The notes under the pieces were generated by a model. It was not told where the DNA came from, made no database searches, and worked only from the letters and a program-made list of their open reading frames with translations. Source: JAJPIG01 sp035504735 (GTDB taxonomy: Bacteria > Desulfobacterota > Binatia > Binatales > Binataceae). Taken from it: a DNA stretch of 64,000 bases. The first letter of the stretch is position 1; each line of letters starts with the position of its first letter. Where the stretch lies: positions 1 to 64,000 of the forward strand of contig DATJRJ010000256.1 of assembly GCA_035504735.1 (NCBI GenBank), in the 5' to 3' direction. Made by a program: the position numbers and the translations under genes. Positions 10,595 through 19,783 of the stretch are shown piece after piece.

Positions 10595-11533
10595 TCAGCC
10601 GGTCAGCACGCGATCCATCGCTTCGACCAGTTCGCCCACGTGCGCCACTGATTTCCGGAACGCTTCCTTCTCGGCTGGTGTCAGTTCGATTTCGATTACC
10701 CGCTCGACGCCGCCTGCACCGATCACCACCGGCACGCCGGCGTAAAGGCCGCGTACCCCGTACTCACCTTCGAGATAAGCCGCGCAGGGCAGAATCGCCT
10801 TGCGATCGTGGATAAAGGCATCGACCATCTTGTAGGCCGCCGCGCCTGCCGCGTAATACGAGGAAGTCTTCATGAGGTTGACGACCTCGCCACCGCCGTT
10901 GCGCGTGCGGGTCTCGATCTCATCGAGACGCTTGGTATTGATATAGCGCTCGACCGGCACGCCGCCCACCGAGGTGTAGCTGCGCACCGGCACCATGTCG
11001 TCGCCATGGCCGCCGAGCACCATCGCGCCGACGCTCTCGACCCCGACCTTGAGCTCATCGGCGATAAAGGTGCGATGACGCGCCGAATCGAGCACGCCCG
11101 CCTGGCCGACGACGCGATGTTTCGAAAAGCCGGTGGCACGTTTTACCTGGGTGACCATAGCGTCGAGCGGATTAGTCACCACGATCACCAGCGCGTTGGG
11201 CGCGTGCTGCTTGATCGCGGCGCCTATCGTGTTCATCACGCCGGCGTTGATCTTCAGCAGGTCGTCGCGGCTCATGCCGGGCTTGCGCGGCGATCCCGAG
11301 GTCACCACGCAGCAATCGGCACCGGCGATATCGGCGATATTTGTGGTGCCCGTGACGTTCATATCAACGCCCAGCACCGGACCCGACTCGAACATGTCGA
11401 GCGCCTTGCCTTGCGGCAAGCCGTCGATGATGTCGTACAAAACCAGGTCGCCGAGCTGGCCCAGGAAGCACAGAAAGGCGCAGGTCGCGCCGACGTTACC
11501 CGATCCGATAAATGCGATTTTCTTGCGTGCCAT
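10595..11533 (-). CDS. mdh: Malate dehydrogenase (LDH-like type)
   Basis: NAD-dependent oxidation of malate to oxaloacetate. The 312-residue protein has the Rossmann GSGNVGATCA at about residues 11-20, the substrate loop SGSPRKPGMSRDD around 80-92 (Arg instead of the lactate-dehydrogenase Gln), VVTNPLDAM, and the catalytic His in GGHGDDMVP. This pattern fits the LDH-like MDH group common outside enterobacteria. It lies 80 bases downstream of icd, with a stable hairpin in the gap, and 17 bases upstream of sucC. Confidence 0.97.
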   Translation of the reverse strand: MARKKIAFIGSGNVGATCAFLCFLGQLGDLVLYDIIDGLPQGKALDMFESGPVLGVDMNVTGTTNIADIAGADCCVVTSGSPRKPGMSRDDLLKINAGVMNTIGAAIKQHAPNALVIVVTNPLDAMVTQVKRATGFSKHRVVGQAGVLDSARHRTFIADELKVGVESVGAMVLGGHGDDMVPVRSYTSVGGVPVERYINTKRLDEIETRTRNGGGEVVNLMKTSSYYAAGAAAYKMVDAFIHDRKAILPCAAYLEGEYGVRGLYAGVPVVIGAGGVERVIEIELTPAEKEAFRKSVAHVGELVEAMDRVLTG

Positions 11534-11567
11534 CTTTTCAACCGAAGCTTATTGAATTTCGCCTAGC

Positions 11568-11588
11568 GCGGAACCGAAGCGGTTCCGC
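11568..11588 (-). other. Stable hairpin in the icd-mdh gap
   Basis: A perfect 9-base-pair stem (GCGGAACCG paired with CGGTTCCGC) with a 3-base loop lies in the 80-base gap between icd and mdh. There is no T-run on the minus-strand 3' side, so it is not a classic intrinsic terminator. It may protect a processed icd transcript end or lower downstream transcription. Role not determinable. Confidence 0.4.
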
Positions 11589-11613
11589 ACTTTCAATTCT
11601 GCGCCAGCAGCGC

Positions 11614-12861
11614 TTACATATTTTCTACGATTGCTTTGCCGAACTCCGAGCATTTGAGCAGCTTCGCACCGGGCATCAGCCGCTCGAAGTCATAGGTGAC
11701 GGTCTTGTTGGCGATCGATTTCTCGAGCCCGCGCACGATCGCGTCCGCCGCCTCTTGCCATCCCAGATGCTCGAACATCAGCACGCCTGACAGGATCACC
11801 GAGCCGGGATTCACCTTGTCCTGGTCCGCGTACTTGGGCGCGGTGCCGTGAGTGGCCTCGAAGATCGCGTGGCCGGTCAGGTAGTTGATATTGGCGCCCG
11901 GCGCGATTCCGATTCCGCCGACCTGCGCCGCCAACGCATCGGAGAGGTAATCGCCATTGAGATTCGGCGCCGCCACGACATCGAACTCTTCGGGCCGCGT
12001 CAGCACCTGTTGGAGGGTGATATCGGCAATGGCATCCTTGACCAGCAACTGGCCGGCGGGCGGCTTGCCGTCGCAGTCATCCCATCCGATCGCCCGTCCC
12101 TTGAACTCACGCTTGACCAGCTCATAGCCCCAATCGCGAAATGCCCCCTCGGTGAACTTCATGATGTTCCCCTTGTGGACGAACGTGAGGCTCTTGCGCT
12201 TACGCGCGATCGCATACTCGAGCGCCGCGCGAATCAGCCGCTCCGAGCCTTCGCGCGAAATCGGCTTGATACCGACACCGGAGGTTTCGGGGAAACGAAT
12301 CTTGGTGACCCCCATCTCTTTCTGTAGGAACGCGATCACCTTCTTTACTTCGGGTGTGCCCTCGGCCCATTCCACGCCCGCGTAAATGTCCTCGGTGTTC
12401 TCGCGGAAGATTACGACGTCGAGTTTCTCCGGATGGCGCACCGGGCTCGGCACGCCCTGGAACCATCGCACCGGTCGCAGGCAGACATAGAGATCGAGCA
12501 ACTGACGCAACGCGACATTGAGCGATCGGATACCGCCGCCGACCGGCGTCGTCAGCGGACCTTTGATCCCGACCAGGTAATCGCGAAACGCCTCGACCGT
12601 ATCGTCGGGCAACCAGGTGTTGAACTGCTTGAAGGATTTCTCGCCCGCGAAAACCTCCATCCATACGATCCGGCGCTTGCCGCCGTATACCTTCTTGACC
12701 GCGTTATCGAAGACGTATTGCGAGGCGCGCCAGATATCCGGGCCAGTGCCGTCGCCCTCAATGAATGGGATTACCGGCAGATCCGGGACTGCGAGTTTTT
12801 GGCCGCTGCCGAGCCTGATTTTCTCTCCTTCGGAAGGTACTTTGATCGTCTTGTATGCCAT
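11614..12861 (-). CDS. icd: Isocitrate dehydrogenase, NADP-dependent
   Basis: Oxidative decarboxylation of isocitrate to 2-oxoglutarate. The 415-residue protein has the substrate segment SLNVALRQLLDLYVCLRP, the ENTEDIYAGVEW stretch and the coenzyme-determining THGTAPKYADQDKVNPGS. In the E. coli enzyme the Lys-Tyr pair at this site selects NADP+. It is the first gene of the icd-mdh-sucC-sucD-ndk run. A second, NAD-type isocitrate dehydrogenase lies at 44506-45558. The upstream region is shared with a divergently read acyl-CoA dehydrogenase. Confidence 0.97.
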   Translation of the reverse strand: MAYKTIKVPSEGEKIRLGSGQKLAVPDLPVIPFIEGDGTGPDIWRASQYVFDNAVKKVYGGKRRIVWMEVFAGEKSFKQFNTWLPDDTVEAFRDYLVGIKGPLTTPVGGGIRSLNVALRQLLDLYVCLRPVRWFQGVPSPVRHPEKLDVVIFRENTEDIYAGVEWAEGTPEVKKVIAFLQKEMGVTKIRFPETSGVGIKPISREGSERLIRAALEYAIARKRKSLTFVHKGNIMKFTEGAFRDWGYELVKREFKGRAIGWDDCDGKPPAGQLLVKDAIADITLQQVLTRPEEFDVVAAPNLNGDYLSDALAAQVGGIGIAPGANINYLTGHAIFEATHGTAPKYADQDKVNPGSVILSGVLMFEHLGWQEAADAIVRGLEKSIANKTVTYDFERLMPGAKLLKCSEFGKAIVENM

Positions 12862-12893
12862 CTCGATTGGATTCGCTCCGATTTAATTGATCC

Positions 12894-12910
12894 GGCCCCG
12901 AGCCGGGGCC
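12894..12910. other. Hairpin in the icd / acyl-CoA dehydrogenase divergent region
   Basis: GGCCCCG and CGGGGCC form a 7-base-pair GC stem around an AGC loop, 33 bases upstream of the icd ATG. The 163-base region between the two divergent start codons must hold both promoters. I cannot assign -35/-10 boxes with confidence. The hairpin would lie in the icd 5' leader. Confidence 0.3.
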
Positions 12911-13024
12911 GCCGGCCACGCACGAAAAATCACGCGCCTTATTAACATCCGAAAGCCGGTCCTCGATCAAGGCTCCCGCGATCGTTGAAAAGCGCTGCCA
13001 TTGTCCCTAAAAGAAGGCATCACC

Positions 13025-14230
13025 ATGGACTTCAGCCTGACACCCGCGCAGGAGGCATTTCGCGCCGAGTTGCGCGCGTTCCTCGAACGTCAGCGAACCG
13101 AACTTTTCGGCCGCACGGGATTGGCGAGCAACAGCGTAAGCTTCCTCGACGTCACCGATGACGCCGCCTGGGAAGGCCTGATGGAATATCATCGGCGGCT
13201 CAATCAGGCCGGCTACCTCGCGCTTCACTGGCCCAAAGAGTACGGCGGTGCAGGGGCCGACCCGGTCACGCTCTCGATCTACCAGGATGAAGTGCTGCGT
13301 CTGGGCCTGCCGATGTACGGCGCGAACCAGGTCGCTATCGATCGTATCGGTCCGACCATCATCCGGATGGGTACCGAGGAACAGCGCCGCCGTTACCTGC
13401 CCGCAATGCTCACCGGCGAAGAGATCTGGTGTCAGGGTTATTCGGAACCGAACGCCGGCTCCGACCTCGCCTCGCTCAAGACCAGCGCAGTGCTCGACGG
13501 CGATCATTTCGTAGTCAACGGACAGAAAGTGTGGACCAGCGTTGCCCATCGCTCGCACTTCCAATGCCTGCTGGTGCGTACCGACCCCGGCGCGCCCAAA
13601 CATCGCGGCATCTCGTACCTGCTGGTCGACACGCGCTCGCCTGGCATCACCATCCGCCCGCTCGTCCAGATAACCGGTGAACGCGGTTTCAACGAAGTCT
13701 TCTACGACAACGTGCGCGTGCCGCGGGAGAACCTGGTTGGTGAACTCAACGATGGATGGCGGGTATCGATCGCCACCTTGATGTACGAGCGTATCTCGGG
13801 CGGCGCGCGTCATCCGGTCGAGCGCGACCTGAACCTGTTGATCGATCTCGCCCGGCACGTCGAGTTCGCCGGGATACCCGCGCATCGCCATCCCTACGTC
13901 CGTCAGAAGCTCGCTCAATTCTCGATCGAGGCGCGCGCGCTCCGGCTGGCCCGCTATCGCGCACTTAGCTCACTTGGTCGCAAAGAGCCCGGCCCCGAGA
14001 GTTCATTCGGCAAGCTCCTCGCGACCGAAATCAACCTGCGCATCGCGCTGTTCGCGGACGAAATGCTGGGCGCGTACAGCGCGCTGGGGCCCGGTTCGCA
14101 AGGCGCAATCGACAACGGCCGCTGGAGTCAGAAAATCATCGGCGCGCGCGCCCTGACGATCGCTGCCGGCTCGAGCGAGATTCAGCACAACATCATCGGC
14201 GAACGGGTTTTGGGCTTACCGAAGGACTAG
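13025..14230 (+). CDS. Acyl-CoA dehydrogenase family protein
   Basis: FAD enzyme that introduces an alpha-beta double bond in an acyl-CoA. The 401-residue protein begins MDFSLTPAQEAFRAEL; an in-frame TTG at 13001 would add eight residues, but AAGAAGG lies a suitable distance before the ATG at 13025. The FAD/substrate motif CQGYSEPNAGSDLASL is near residues 135-150 and GQKVWTS near 168-174. The C terminus has the ISGGARHP region and a closing SSEIQHNIIGERVLGLP. It stands alone, divergent from icd and convergent with fahA. The sequence fits the FadE-like subfamily of actinobacterial and soil genomes; chain length is unknown. Confidence 0.9.
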   Translation: MDFSLTPAQEAFRAELRAFLERQRTELFGRTGLASNSVSFLDVTDDAAWEGLMEYHRRLNQAGYLALHWPKEYGGAGADPVTLSIYQDEVLRLGLPMYGANQVAIDRIGPTIIRMGTEEQRRRYLPAMLTGEEIWCQGYSEPNAGSDLASLKTSAVLDGDHFVVNGQKVWTSVAHRSHFQCLLVRTDPGAPKHRGISYLLVDTRSPGITIRPLVQITGERGFNEVFYDNVRVPRENLVGELNDGWRVSIATLMYERISGGARHPVERDLNLLIDLARHVEFAGIPAHRHPYVRQKLAQFSIEARALRLARYRALSSLGRKEPGPESSFGKLLATEINLRIALFADEMLGAYSALGPGSQGAIDNGRWSQKIIGARALTIAAGSSEIQHNIIGERVLGLPKD

Positions 14231-14364
14231 GATCGCGCGCCTGATTTTTCCGTGATTTCGAGCGAAGCCCGAACGAAGGTGAGCGCGCGGTCGAGGCATG
14301 ACCTGGGAGGCCGCTCGCAGAGTCGATAGCCCTGGCATTCGCGAACGCCTTCAATGCGGGGGCT

Positions 14365-15651
14365 TTATCGGGTGCAGGGTTCAACCCTGCCCGTGCATTC
14401 GCCGAAGCCGATCCGATAGCCGCGTCCCTGACACCATCCGCGCATCGTCACGGTATCGCCATCCGCGAGGAAACCGCGCCGCTCGCCGCCCGGCAGCGTG
14501 ATCGGCTCTTTCCCGTTGCGCGAGATCTCGAGCATGCTGCCGAGCGAGCCAAGCTCAAGGCCCGAGACGGTGCCCGACGCGAACAGGTCGCCGGTCCGGA
14601 TCCGGGCACCGTTGACCGTCGCATGGGCGAGCTGTTGGAGCACGTTCCAGTAGAGATTGCGAAAATTCGTCGCCGTAATCCGCACCGCGGTCTCCATCGC
14701 GGCGCTCTTGAGCCATACTTCGAGCTCGATGTCGAAGTTCCACTCCCCCGTGTAGCGCAAGTAGGGCAGGACCGGCGGGTTCTGCTCCGGCCCGGGCACG
14801 CGAAACGGTGCGAGCGCGGCGAGCGGTACTACCCACGGCGAAATCGAGGTTGCGAACGACTTGCCGAGGAACGGACCGAGCGGCTGATACTCCCATTGTT
14901 GAATGTCGCGCGCGCTCCAATCGTTGAGCAGGACGGCGCCGAAAATATGCCTGTGCGCAGTTTCCGTCGGGATTGGATCTCCGTCGCCGTTGCCGAGGCC
15001 GACGAAGAAGCCGACTTCGAGCTCGAAATCGAGCCGCGCCGAGGGCGCGAATATCGGCGCCACTTCGGGATTCGGTTTAATCTGGCCGCGCGGGCGGCGC
15101 ACTTCGCGCGGCGAGGCTATCAGCGAGCTGGCGCGCCCCTGGTAGGCGATCGGCAGATGGAGCCAGTTGGCCGGCAGCGCATTCTTGGGATCGCGGAACA
15201 GCGAGCCCACGTTGGTCGCATGCTCGCGCGAGGAATAGAAATCGACATAGTCGCCGACGGCGACCGGCATCTGCATCGCGATCGCCGGGCGCCTAAACAT
15301 CGCCCGTTCTCGAAGCCGCCGATCGTCGCGGAGCTCAGGATTATCACCACGCAGCAGCTCGCTGATTCGCCGGCGCACCGTGCTCCACACCTCGCCGCCA
15401 CGCGCCATGAAATCGTTTAAGACCCCGCGCGCGAAAAGATTCTCGGCCGCGATTGCGGTGGCACCGAAGAGCCCGGCTTGATGAAGCCCCGCGAGGTCGA
15501 GCACGTGGTCGCCGATCGCGACGCCGATGCGCGGCTCTCCTCCTGCAACGGGCTGGAAGACGCCGTAGGGCAGGTTCTGGATCGGAAAGTCGGAGTCCGG
15601 CGCGACGTCAACCCACGTGGTCAGCGACGGATCGGTGGTCGGATCGTTCAT
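14365..15651 (-). CDS. fahA: Fumarylacetoacetase
   Basis: Hydrolyses fumarylacetoacetate to fumarate and acetoacetate, the last step of tyrosine/homogentisate breakdown. The 428 residues show the N-terminal SH3-like part starting DFPIQNLPYGVFQ, then the catalytic domain with FELEVGFFVG (metal-binding Glu), LLNDWSARDIQQWEY and GKSFATSISPWVVPL. The length matches the ~420-residue eukaryote-like FAH, not the short FAH-domain isomerases. It is the last gene of the minus-strand hmgA-LLM-fahA set; about 96 bases separate it from the LLM gene. No maleylacetoacetate isomerase is in view. Confidence 0.95.
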   Translation of the reverse strand: MNDPTTDPSLTTWVDVAPDSDFPIQNLPYGVFQPVAGGEPRIGVAIGDHVLDLAGLHQAGLFGATAIAAENLFARGVLNDFMARGGEVWSTVRRRISELLRGDNPELRDDRRLRERAMFRRPAIAMQMPVAVGDYVDFYSSREHATNVGSLFRDPKNALPANWLHLPIAYQGRASSLIASPREVRRPRGQIKPNPEVAPIFAPSARLDFELEVGFFVGLGNGDGDPIPTETAHRHIFGAVLLNDWSARDIQQWEYQPLGPFLGKSFATSISPWVVPLAALAPFRVPGPEQNPPVLPYLRYTGEWNFDIELEVWLKSAAMETAVRITATNFRNLYWNVLQQLAHATVNGARIRTGDLFASGTVSGLELGSLGSMLEISRNGKEPITLPGGERRGFLADGDTVTMRGWCQGRGYRIGFGECTGRVEPCTR

Positions 15652-15747
15652 GGATGAATCCTGGCGCGGGTTGTAGATCTCTCACTGCGCCGCCTTCAGT
15701 TCCGGATCATAAAAAAGCTGGGCGGCGACGGTTTACGAGCGCGGGCT

Positions 15748-16755
15748 TCATGCCCGGGGCTGCGGAAACGCCGGCAGCACCTCGCGCCCAAAACGCTCGA
15801 TCGATTTCATCACCGCCTTATGATCCATCCCACCGAAATCCATGATGTTCAGAAAATAGTTGAAGCCCGCCCGCTCATATTCCCGGAGCACTTTGAGCAC
15901 TGCCTCCGCACTCCCGGATGCGATCAGCTTCTTCTCCTGCAAGACTTCGTAAGGCCGCGAGGTCGCATACAGACGCGTGCGCACGTAGCGATCGACCGAG
16001 GGCTTGGCATGCGCTTCGATCTCGGCCGCGCCGCCGGCGACGAACGTATGCACCGCACATCCCACCACCGGCTGCGACGGATCGCCGTGGCCCGCGGCAT
16101 TCCAGGCTTCGCGGAACTCGCCCGTCATCCGCGTGAGCTGATCAAGTCCGGTCGATTGAGCATACGGAATGGTCAACAGCGGATAGCCGCGCGTGCCGAC
16201 CTCGCGCGCCGCTTCATGGCGGAGCGTGGCAATCATAATCGGCGGCCGCGGCTTCTGAAGCGGCTGTAACTGCAATTGCACCTCATCGATCCGGTTGAAG
16301 CGCCCGCGATACGAGAAGCGCTCACCCGACCAGGCCCGCTCAATCACCTCAAGCGCTTCATCAAACCGCGCGTGCTTCTCCTCCAGGGCCACGCCGTAGC
16401 CGGCAAACTCGTGCTTCAGGTAGCCCGAGCCGGCGCCAAATTCCAGACGGCCACCCGACAACACGTCGACCATTGCGTATTCCTCGGCGACGGTGATCGG
16501 ATTGTGGAACGGCAGCACGCTGACGCCGACGCCCAAGCGAATTTTGCGCGTGCGCATCGCAGCCGCGCCCATCCAGACTGCCGGGGATGGAATCGCGCCG
16601 TACTCGTGGAAGTGATGCTCGGCAATCCAGAAGGAATCGAAGCCGAGTTCCTCGGCAAGCTCGGCACTCTCGAGCAGCTCGGCGTAGTATTGCGCGACGC
16701 TGCGTCCGATCTCTTTGGGATAATGGTCGACAACCGAAAAGATACCAATGCGCAT
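15748..16755 (-). CDS. LLM-class flavin/F420-type oxidoreductase
   Basis: A 335-residue luciferase-like TIM-barrel enzyme. The N-terminal half has DSFWIAEHHFHEYG around residues 40-53 and RLGVGVSVLPFHNPI, both typical of bacterial luciferase-family monooxygenases. GGRLEFGAGSGY follows near residue 110. It is placed between hmgA (7-base gap) and fahA, so it is probably cotranscribed with homogentisate catabolism genes. The reaction is unknown: it could hydroxylate or desaturate an aromatic or acyl intermediate using FMN or F420. The sequence alone does not separate these cofactors. Confidence 0.88.
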   Translation of the reverse strand: MRIGIFSVVDHYPKEIGRSVAQYYAELLESAELAEELGFDSFWIAEHHFHEYGAIPSPAVWMGAAAMRTRKIRLGVGVSVLPFHNPITVAEEYAMVDVLSGGRLEFGAGSGYLKHEFAGYGVALEEKHARFDEALEVIERAWSGERFSYRGRFNRIDEVQLQLQPLQKPRPPIMIATLRHEAAREVGTRGYPLLTIPYAQSTGLDQLTRMTGEFREAWNAAGHGDPSQPVVGCAVHTFVAGGAAEIEAHAKPSVDRYVRTRLYATSRPYEVLQEKKLIASGSAEAVLKVLREYERAGFNYFLNIMDFGGMDHKAVMKSIERFGREVLPAFPQPRA

Positions 16756-16762
16756 CCCGTCC

Positions 16763-17878
16763 CTACCTCATCGCGCGCGCTTCGCGCGACCAGCTCGTCA
16801 CATAATCGGGCACCTCGATAGCGGCGGCCTCCGCGCACAGCCGCAACGGGTTCCAGGTCTCGACCATCACCGCGACCTCGTGGGTCTCGGTCTTGTTGCG
16901 CGCGCTGGCGCGAGCGTTGGGCTGCGGGCCATGATGAATGCCCTGCGGGTGCAAAGTCATCGAGCCCGGCTCGATTCCACCGCGGCTGAAGAATTCGCCG
17001 GCGTGATAAAAGATGAATTCATCCCAATCCACGTTGCGATGGTAGAACGGCACCTTGTCGCAGGCAGGGTCGCTCTCGAGCGGGCGCGGCGCGAAGGTAC
17101 AAATGGCGCAGGTATCCGAGAACAGCGTTGCGTGCACGGTCGGCGGCATATGGAAGCGGGCGCTCACGACCGGGCGCAGGTCGCGCACGTTGAAACGGAT
17201 CGGCGAGAGATCTCCCTGCCATCCGATCACGTCGAACGGATGATGCGGGTAGAAGAAGCTGGTGACCTCGCCGCGGCGCAGCACCCGCAACTCGAACTCG
17301 CCGCCGTTTTCGCGATGGGCGAGCGGCTCGGGAGTCTCGATCATCATGGGATCGATAAAGGCGTGCTTGCCCATCAGGCCGCGGTCGGGCCAGGTGAGCT
17401 CATGGAGGCTGCGCACGATCAGGAAAAAGTTATCGGCGCTTTCGGGCTGAATCTGGTAGCTGGTGCCCTTTGGAAAATGCAGGTAGTCGCCGGGCTCGAA
17501 CTTCAGGGGACCATAGTCGGTATCACAAATGCCGGTGCCGCGATGGACGAAATGGACTTCGTCGCCGTCGGCGTTGCGGAACATATAGGGCATCGCACGG
17601 CTTCGGCGCGAAATGAGTATCGCAGTATCGTCGTTCTCGAGAATCTTGAGCGGTCCGGCCGCAGGATCGCCGAGATCGGGCGGCTCGGCGCGCGCGCCGG
17701 CAAACAGCCGCGGGCGCAGCGGGCCCTCGACTCGCGTCCATCCGGTGGGCAGGTTCAGATGGTAAAGCTGGGAGCTGCGGCCCAGGAATCCGCGTCGTCC
17801 ATGCTCCTCTTCATAGGTGCCCTCGGGTATTTCGACGTGCGCCTGATGCGCGACTCTGCCTTTGCTGTTCGGAAACAT
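16763..17878 (-). CDS. hmgA: Homogentisate 1,2-dioxygenase
   Basis: Opens the ring of homogentisate to maleylacetoacetate. The start is the ATG at 17878 (MFPNSKGRVAHQ), because AGGAGG stands six bases before it; an upstream in-frame TTG would contain that site. The 371-residue protein is shorter than the ~430-residue classical enzyme and belongs to the compact bacterial form. The iron-site region is visible: YHRN with His280, a D-E pair at 286-287, and His316 in GIHHGPQP. The spacing from His to Glu is one residue longer than in the human enzyme. It is first in an hmgA-LLM-fahA unit. Confidence 0.88.
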   Translation of the reverse strand: MFPNSKGRVAHQAHVEIPEGTYEEEHGRRGFLGRSSQLYHLNLPTGWTRVEGPLRPRLFAGARAEPPDLGDPAAGPLKILENDDTAILISRRSRAMPYMFRNADGDEVHFVHRGTGICDTDYGPLKFEPGDYLHFPKGTSYQIQPESADNFFLIVRSLHELTWPDRGLMGKHAFIDPMMIETPEPLAHRENGGEFELRVLRRGEVTSFFYPHHPFDVIGWQGDLSPIRFNVRDLRPVVSARFHMPPTVHATLFSDTCAICTFAPRPLESDPACDKVPFYHRNVDWDEFIFYHAGEFFSRGGIEPGSMTLHPQGIHHGPQPNARASARNKTETHEVAVMVETWNPLRLCAEAAAIEVPDYVTSWSREARAMR

Positions 17879-18000
17879 GGATGCCTCCTGAATCAATGAT
17901 CATTCTAATACTCACACGATTTGACGACTGACTACAGCAATCTCGAAAAAGCGAACATCGGGCGAAGCGTGAATCCCTAAGAAAGTGAAGGGAGCTAACT

Positions 18001-18705
18001 TCAGGGACGGACCATGGCAGCCCAGCGCCCGAAGATGATCTCGGCGATCGGCGCGATTGCGCTCAGCTGCCGTTCGGCATCGGCCAGGATCGCGTCCCCG
18101 TCGATCTGATCGCGCGCCAACTCGGCGGCCGAGCCTCGCACCCAGCTGCGCAGCATCGTTTCCGTAATCTCAACATGGAAAAGAATCGCGTAGACGTTGT
18201 CGCCATGGCGGAATCCCTGGCAGGCGGTCATCGCTGACGACGCCAGCGGAATCGCTCCGGCGGGAAGATCGAATATGTCGCCGTGCCAATGACAGGGGGT
18301 GAAAAGTTCTGGCACGCCATTGAACAGATGATCGGCGCGCGCCTCCGGCGTCAATTTCACAGGATACCATCCCATCTCGCGCGCCGGACCGGGCGCGACG
18401 CGCGCATCCAGCGCCGCCGCGATCAACTGGCTGCCGAGACAGATACCGAGCACTGGCTTGTGCTCGCTGATGGCGCTGCGGACCAGCGCTATCTCGTCGC
18501 GCAGATAAGGATACTTATCCTGCTGATAGACGCCCTGCGGCCCGCCCATCACGATCAATCCTTCGGCCCCTTTGAGGTTCGACGGGACCGGCTGTCCGGC
18601 GTAACTCCGCGCGTATTGCCAAGCCAGCGCAGCCGATTGCAGCGCTTCGGAGATCATCCCCAAGGTCTCGCCCGGATGATGTTGCAGCACAAGAATCTTT
18701 GACAT
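18001..18705 (-). CDS. Class I glutamine amidotransferase (GMP-synthase-like GATase)
   Basis: A stand-alone 234-residue GATase domain that releases ammonia or cleaves a gamma-glutamyl bond. I chose the ATG at 18705 (MSKILVLQHHPGETLG) because GGAGAG precedes it; the frame stays open upstream but runs into ruvB. The nucleophile Cys89 is in LGICLGSQL, and His177/Glu179 in FHVEIT complete the triad. There is no ATP-pyrophosphatase domain, so it is not GuaA. It lies 22 bases after the end of the ruvB... side intergenic and reads away from it on the same strand. Substrate unknown. Confidence 0.85.
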   Translation of the reverse strand: MSKILVLQHHPGETLGMISEALQSAALAWQYARSYAGQPVPSNLKGAEGLIVMGGPQGVYQQDKYPYLRDEIALVRSAISEHKPVLGICLGSQLIAAALDARVAPGPAREMGWYPVKLTPEARADHLFNGVPELFTPCHWHGDIFDLPAGAIPLASSAMTACQGFRHGDNVYAILFHVEITETMLRSWVRGSAAELARDQIDGDAILADAERQLSAIAPIAEIIFGRWAAMVRP

Positions 18706-18727
18706 GCGAATCTCTCCGCCGCGGCGC

Positions 18728-19783
18728 TCAGAGCAGCGTGCCGCGCCGCGTGCGGCCCAGATGCGTATAGGCGCGCTGGGTTGCCACCCTGCCCCGCGCG
18801 GTGCGTGCGATAAAGCCCTCCTGCAGCAGATAGGGCTCGTAAACCTCTTCGATCGTGTCGGGTTCCTCGCCCACCGCGGCCGCCAGACTTTCGACGCCCA
18901 CCGGCCCGCCATCGAACATCTCGATGATCGCGTTCAGGATGCCGCGGTCCATCCGATCGAACCCGCAGGTGTCGATATCGAGCAGCTCAAGCGCTTGCAG
19001 CGCCAGCGGCCGATCGATCAGGCGGGCATCGTGAACCTCGGCAAAATCGCGCACTCGGCGCAATAACCGGTTGACGATCCGCGGCGTGCCGCGCGAACGC
19101 GCGGCCAGCTCGCCTGCACCCGGCTCGTCGATTCCCACTCCGAGCAGGCGCGCCGAGCGGACCACGATTTCGGTCAACTCGCCACGCGCGTAAAAATCAA
19201 GATGATAGTGCTGGCCGAAGCGATCGCGCAGCGGCGCGCTCAGCAAGCCCGCCCGCGTGGTCGCGCCGACCAGCGTGAACGGCTTGACCGCCAACGGCAT
19301 CAGATGAGCCCCGGGACCTTTGCCGACTACGATATTGAGCCGGAAGTCCTCCATCGCGGGATAAAGAATTTCCTCGACCACGCGCGAGAGGCGGTGAATT
19401 TCGTCGATAAACAGCACGTCGCCCTCCTCCAGGTTGGCGACGATAGCGGCGAGATCGCCGGCCCGTTCGATTGCGGGGCCCGCGGTCACCCGGATGCTGA
19501 CGCCCAGCTCGCGCGCGATAATATGAGCGAGCGAGGTTTTGCCCAGGCCGGGCGGTCCTGAAAAGAGCACATGGTCGAGCACTTCGCCGCGCTTGCGCGC
19601 CGCCTCGATCGACATTCCGAGAATCTGGCGCGGGCGCTGCTGGCCGACGAATTCATCAAGCGTGCGCGGCCGCAGAGAGAGATCGAGCGTGCGATCCTCT
19701 TCGTGCTGGATGGCGGCGGCAGCAGGCGCGCCATTACCGGACTCGACTGATGCTGCGACGCGTTTGGCCATCCTACTTGTCAC
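18728..19783 (-). CDS. ruvB: Holliday junction branch-migration ATPase RuvB
   Basis: AAA+ motor of the RuvABC resolvasome. The 351-residue protein has the Walker A GPPGLGKTSLAH, Walker B DEIHRLSR, sensor region VGATTRAGLLS and the C-terminal winged helix with RGRVATQRAYTHLG. A short N-terminal extension of about 25 residues precedes the usual start of the domain. Its start codon overlaps the ruvA stop by 11 bases. The order ruvC-ruvA-ruvB downstream of yebC is a classic arrangement. Confidence 0.98.
   Translation of the reverse strand: MTSRMAKRVAASVESGNGAPAAAAIQHEEDRTLDLSLRPRTLDEFVGQQRPRQILGMSIEAARKRGEVLDHVLFSGPPGLGKTSLAHIIARELGVSIRVTAGPAIERAGDLAAIVANLEEGDVLFIDEIHRLSRVVEEILYPAMEDFRLNIVVGKGPGAHLMPLAVKPFTLVGATTRAGLLSAPLRDRFGQHYHLDFYARGELTEIVVRSARLLGVGIDEPGAGELAARSRGTPRIVNRLLRRVRDFAEVHDARLIDRPLALQALELLDIDTCGFDRMDRGILNAIIEMFDGGPVGVESLAAAVGEEPDTIEEVYEPYLLQEGFIARTARGRVATQRAYTHLGRTRRGTLL

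Noticed and set aside
13007..13918. A 303-residue open frame opposite the acyl-CoA dehydrogenase gene
   Set aside because: It is fully antiparallel to a gene with clear motifs, shows no domain of its own and arises from the GC-rich codon structure.
17019..17450. Several short frames inside hmgA on both strands
   Set aside because: All overlap the dioxygenase gene and have no motifs or ribosome binding sites.
18706..18912. An N-terminal extension of the glutamine amidotransferase
   Set aside because: It overlaps ruvB in another frame and carries no family sequence; a good ribosome binding site marks the ATG at 18705.
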